From assembly GCA_035565775.1 (NCBI GenBank), contig DATMRW010000023.1, positions 248,001-312,000 of the forward strand: DNA of 64,000 bases, read 5' to 3'. Origin of the DNA: PRO6 sp035565775. Its GTDB lineage: Bacteria; Pseudomonadota; Alphaproteobacteria; Rhizobiales; Xanthobacteraceae. Below the pieces are notes generated by a model. The model did no database searches, was not told where the DNA came from, and was given only the letters and a program-made list of their open reading frames with translations. Below are positions 61,558 to 64,000 of this stretch, piece after piece. How positions within the stretch are numbered: position 1 is the first letter of the stretch; every line of letters begins with the position of its first letter. A program made the position numbers and the translations under genes.

Positions 61558-63348
61558 ATGCCGATTTACAGCGCGCCGGTGCAAGACGTGTCGTTCTTGC
61601 TCAACGATGTGTTCCAGATCGACCGGTATGACAATCTCGCCGGCTTCAGCGATGCCACCAGCGATGTCCGCGATGCGATCCTGTCGGAAGCCGCCAAGTT
61701 CAGCGAGGAAGTGCTGCAGCCGCTCAACCTGAGCGGCGATCAGGAGGGCTGCACCCGGCACGACGACGGGCGCGTGACGACGCCGAAGGGCTTCAAGGAG
61801 GCGTTTCGCCAGCTGGGCGAGGGCGGCTGGCTCGGCCTCGCCGGTCCGGCGGAGTTCGGCGGCCAGGAGCTGCCGGTGACGCTGGCGCACGCCGTCACCG
61901 AGTTCATGATCTCCGCCAACATGGCGTTCTCGATGTATCACGGGCTGACGCAGGGCGCGGTCGCCGCGCTCCTCGCCCACGCCAGCCCGGAGCTGAAGCA
62001 GACCTACATTCCCAAGATGCTGGCGGGCGAATGGGCCGGCACCATGAACCTGACCGAGCCGCATTGCGGCACGGACCTCGGCCTGCTCCGCACCAAGGCG
62101 GTGCCGCAGGCGGACGGCAGCTACAAGATCACCGGCACGAAGATCTTCATCTCGGGCGGTGAGCAGGATCTCACCGAAAACATCATTCACCTCGTGATCG
62201 CCCGGATCGAGGGCGCCCCGGCCGGCACCAAGGGCATCTCGCTCTTCGTGGTGCCGAAGGTGCTGCTCAACGCCGACGGCTCGCTCGGCGCGCGCAACGG
62301 CGTCACCTGCGGCTCGATCGAGCACAAGATGGGCATCCACGGCAATTCGACCTGTGTGATGAACTACGACAACGCTACCGGCTGGCTCGTCGGCGAGGAG
62401 AACAAGGGCCTTGCCGCGATGTTCGTGATGATGAACGAGGCGCGGCTCGGTGTCGGCTTGCAGGGCCTTGCGGTCTCGGAAGTCGCCTACCAGAACGCCG
62501 CGAACTACGCGCGCGAGCGCCTGCAGGGCCGCTCGCTGACCGGCGCAAAGGCAAAGGACAAGCCGGCCGATCCGATCATCGTGCACCCCGACGTGCGGCG
62601 GATGCTGCTGACCATGCGCGCGTTCAACGAGGGCGCGCGGGCTCTCGTGCTGTGGACCTCGCTGAAGGGCGACATCGCGCGGCTCTCGGACGATGAGAAA
62701 GAGCGCCAGGCCGCCGACGACCACATGGGCTTGATGACGCCGGTGATCAAAGGCGTGCTGACCGATACCGGCTTTGCCAATGCCGTGAACGCGCAGCAGG
62801 TGTTCGGCGGCCACGGCTACATTGCCGAGCACGGCATGGAGCAGTTCGTGCGCGATGCCCGCATCGCCATGATCTACGAGGGCGCCAACGGCATCCAGGC
62901 GCTGGACCTTGTCGGCCGCAAGCTGCCCAAGGACGGCGGCCGCGCAGTGATGAATTTCTTCGGCGAGGTCGGCGCCTTCTGCAAGGAGCACGCCGCCGAC
63001 GAGACCCTGAAGCCGTTCGTCACCCCGCTCAGCAATTCGCTCGGCCACCTGCAGCAGGCGACGATGTGGCTGATGCAGAACGCGATGGGCAAGCCGGACA
63101 ATGCCGGCGCGGCTTCGGTCGACTACATGCATTTGTTCGGGCTGGTGGCGCTCGGCTACATGTGGGCGCTGACCGCCAAGACCGCCGCGGCCAAGCTGGC
63201 GGCGGGCGAAAGCTCGGACTATCTTCGTACCAAACTGGTGACCGGGCGCTTTTTCGTGGAACGGCTCCTGCCGGCGACGGCGACGCACCTCGCCTGCATC
63301 CAGGCGGGAAGCGACACCATCATGGAACTGCCCGCCGAAGCGTTTTGA
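61558..63348 (+). CDS. Acyl-CoA dehydrogenase with C-terminal extension
   Basis: 596 residues. FAD-binding and substrate segments: M-N-L-T-E-P-H-C-G-T-D near residue 163, I-S-G-G-E-Q, and catalytic Glu in M-I-Y-E-G-A-N-G near 440, followed by an extra C-terminal domain of about 100 residues typical of the large PF12806-type dehydrogenases (also seen in the DmdC/methylmercaptopropionyl-CoA group). It oxidises acyl-CoAs to enoyl-CoA and passes electrons to ETF. Paired with the thiolase gene 66 bp downstream. Confidence 0.93.
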   Translation: MPIYSAPVQDVSFLLNDVFQIDRYDNLAGFSDATSDVRDAILSEAAKFSEEVLQPLNLSGDQEGCTRHDDGRVTTPKGFKEAFRQLGEGGWLGLAGPAEFGGQELPVTLAHAVTEFMISANMAFSMYHGLTQGAVAALLAHASPELKQTYIPKMLAGEWAGTMNLTEPHCGTDLGLLRTKAVPQADGSYKITGTKIFISGGEQDLTENIIHLVIARIEGAPAGTKGISLFVVPKVLLNADGSLGARNGVTCGSIEHKMGIHGNSTCVMNYDNATGWLVGEENKGLAAMFVMMNEARLGVGLQGLAVSEVAYQNAANYARERLQGRSLTGAKAKDKPADPIIVHPDVRRMLLTMRAFNEGARALVLWTSLKGDIARLSDDEKERQAADDHMGLMTPVIKGVLTDTGFANAVNAQQVFGGHGYIAEHGMEQFVRDARIAMIYEGANGIQALDLVGRKLPKDGGRAVMNFFGEVGAFCKEHAADETLKPFVTPLSNSLGHLQQATMWLMQNAMGKPDNAGAASVDYMHLFGLVALGYMWALTAKTAAAKLAAGESSDYLRTKLVTGRFFVERLLPATATHLACIQAGSDTIMELPAEAF

Positions 63349-63414
63349 TCCGCCACCCGCTCGATCGGGCGGCAGGACGACAATCAATTCAAAGGATCCC
63401 ACAGGGAGAGAGTT

Positions 63415-64000
63415 ATGGCAGAGGCCCTTATTTACGATCACGTCCGCACGCCGCGCGGCAAGGGAAAGTCTGACGGTTCGCTGCACGAGGTCACGGCGCT
63501 GGCGCTGGCGACCGTGCCGCTCAAGGCGATCAAGGAGCGCAACAACCTGCCGGAGAACGTGGTCGACGACGTCGTGCTCGGCGTGGTCGATCCGGTCGGC
63601 GAGGCGGGCGGCGACCTCTCGCGCTTCGCCGCGCTGCAGGCCGGGCTCGGCCAGGATGTCCCCGGCATCCAGATCAGCCGCTTCTGCGCCTCGGGGCTCG
63701 ACGCGGTGAACTTTGCCGCCGCGCAGGTGATGTCCGGCCAGCACGAGCTGACGATCGGCGGCGGCGCGGAATCGATGAGCCGCGTCGGCATCATGTCGTC
63801 GGGTGCGGCCTGGCCGATGGACCCGTCGATCGCCGTTCCGTCCTACTTCCTGCCGCAGGGCGTCTCGGCCGACCTGATTGCGACGAAATACGGCTTCTCG
63901 CGTGACGACGTCGATGCCTATGCGGTGCAGAGTCAGCAGCGCGCCGCGAATTCCTGGGAGAAGGGCTACTTCAAGAACTCGATCGTGCCGGTGAAGGACA
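63415..64000 (+). CDS. Acetyl-CoA acetyltransferase (thiolase), N-terminal part
   Basis: The first 195 residues; the gene runs off the right edge. AGGGAGAG lies before the ATG at 63415. Catalytic Cys91 in S-R-F-C-A-S-G-L-D, with the G-G-G-A-E-S-M-S-R motif after it, identify a thiolase of the FadA/AcAT group. It catalyses thiolytic cleavage of 3-ketoacyl-CoA. The His and second Cys active-site residues are outside the window. Confidence 0.93.
   Translation, partial: MAEALIYDHVRTPRGKGKSDGSLHEVTALALATVPLKAIKERNNLPENVVDDVVLGVVDPVGEAGGDLSRFAALQAGLGQDVPGIQISRFCASGLDAVNFAAAQVMSGQHELTIGGGAESMSRVGIMSSGAAWPMDPSIAVPSYFLPQGVSADLIATKYGFSRDDVDAYAVQSQQRAANSWEKGYFKNSIVPVKD

Noticed and set aside
61297..63744. 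An 815-codon minus-strand open frame over the acyl-CoA dehydrogenase gene
   Set aside because: Antisense to a full-length acyl-CoA dehydrogenase and thiolase start; composition is antisense-like.
1..64000. Mobile elements, CRISPR arrays and rRNA
   Set aside because: No transposase or integrase motif, no spaced repeats of CRISPR type and no rRNA-like sequence was seen.

Overview
The window is a chromosomal stretch of a GC-rich alphaproteobacterium. Gene content and order point to the Bradyrhizobium / Rhodopseudomonas / Nitrobacter group (Nitrobacteraceae): NepR-EcfG-PhyR general stress locus, twin-TM / adenosyltransferase / etfBA / 3-hydroxybutyryl-CoA dehydrogenase block, argH-lptM-lysA next to tlpA, an NdvA-like glucan exporter, DUF2865, TIGR02186 and an encoded tRNA-Leu(CAA). 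This is inferred from recognised families; no species can be named. I see no insertion sequence, prophage, CRISPR array, rRNA or pseudogene. Almost all DNA is coding and genes sit in short operons.

Layout. 1-5.3 kb (minus): MoxR ATPase, DUF58, DUF4159 and the start of a further two-helix membrane protein with a vWA-like DxSxS motif, running off the left edge. 5.5-8.3 kb (plus): overlapping DUF1285, NUDIX, DUF6111 and CCA-adding enzyme genes, convergent with hemF. 9.4-15.7 kb: general stress response locus (nepR-ecfG facing phyR) and, just beyond, envelope genes (holin-like, DUF883, AI-2E-type permease, DUF2865, a 53-residue membrane protein). At least six EcfG-type promoter candidates (GGAAC, 16-17 bp, CGTT or one mismatch) lie here, two of them perfect. 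15.8-22.5 kb: malate synthase G and a sulfate ABC transporter operon. 22.5-31.7 kb: CAP lipoprotein, 3-hydroxybutyrate dehydrogenase, a polysaccharide flippase, DUF924, FadD, a D-Ala-D-Ala carboxypeptidase with a long Ala/Lys/Pro tail, and the NdvA-like exporter.

31.7-44.5 kb: two orphan ABC substrate-binding proteins, a HisE-like pyrophosphohydrolase, membrane and exported small proteins, nitronate monooxygenase, thioesterase, lysine/arginine biosynthesis (argH-lptM-lysA), TlpA, DUF1428 and a 63-residue YjfB-like protein. 44.8-47.4 kb: electron transfer flavoprotein operon with cobalamin adenosyltransferase. 47.6-54.2 kb: YihY permease, a soluble hybrid histidine kinase, AlkA glycosylase, HNH nuclease, two small exported proteins, AbrB-family permease, DsbB. 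54.4-64 kb: tRNA-Leu, MscS channel, TIGR02186/TauE pair, a very large coiled-coil/TM/Sel1 protein resembling PodJ-like polar factors, and an acyl-CoA dehydrogenase-thiolase pair cut by the right edge.

How it fits together: the metabolic genes (FadD, acyl-CoA dehydrogenase, thiolase, hydroxybutyryl-CoA dehydrogenase, ETF, hydroxybutyrate dehydrogenase, malate synthase) favour growth on fatty acids, polyhydroxybutyrate and two-carbon compounds. The most coherent regulatory story is the stress-response neighbourhood around phyR. All domain and motif statements come from reading translations; no database search was run.
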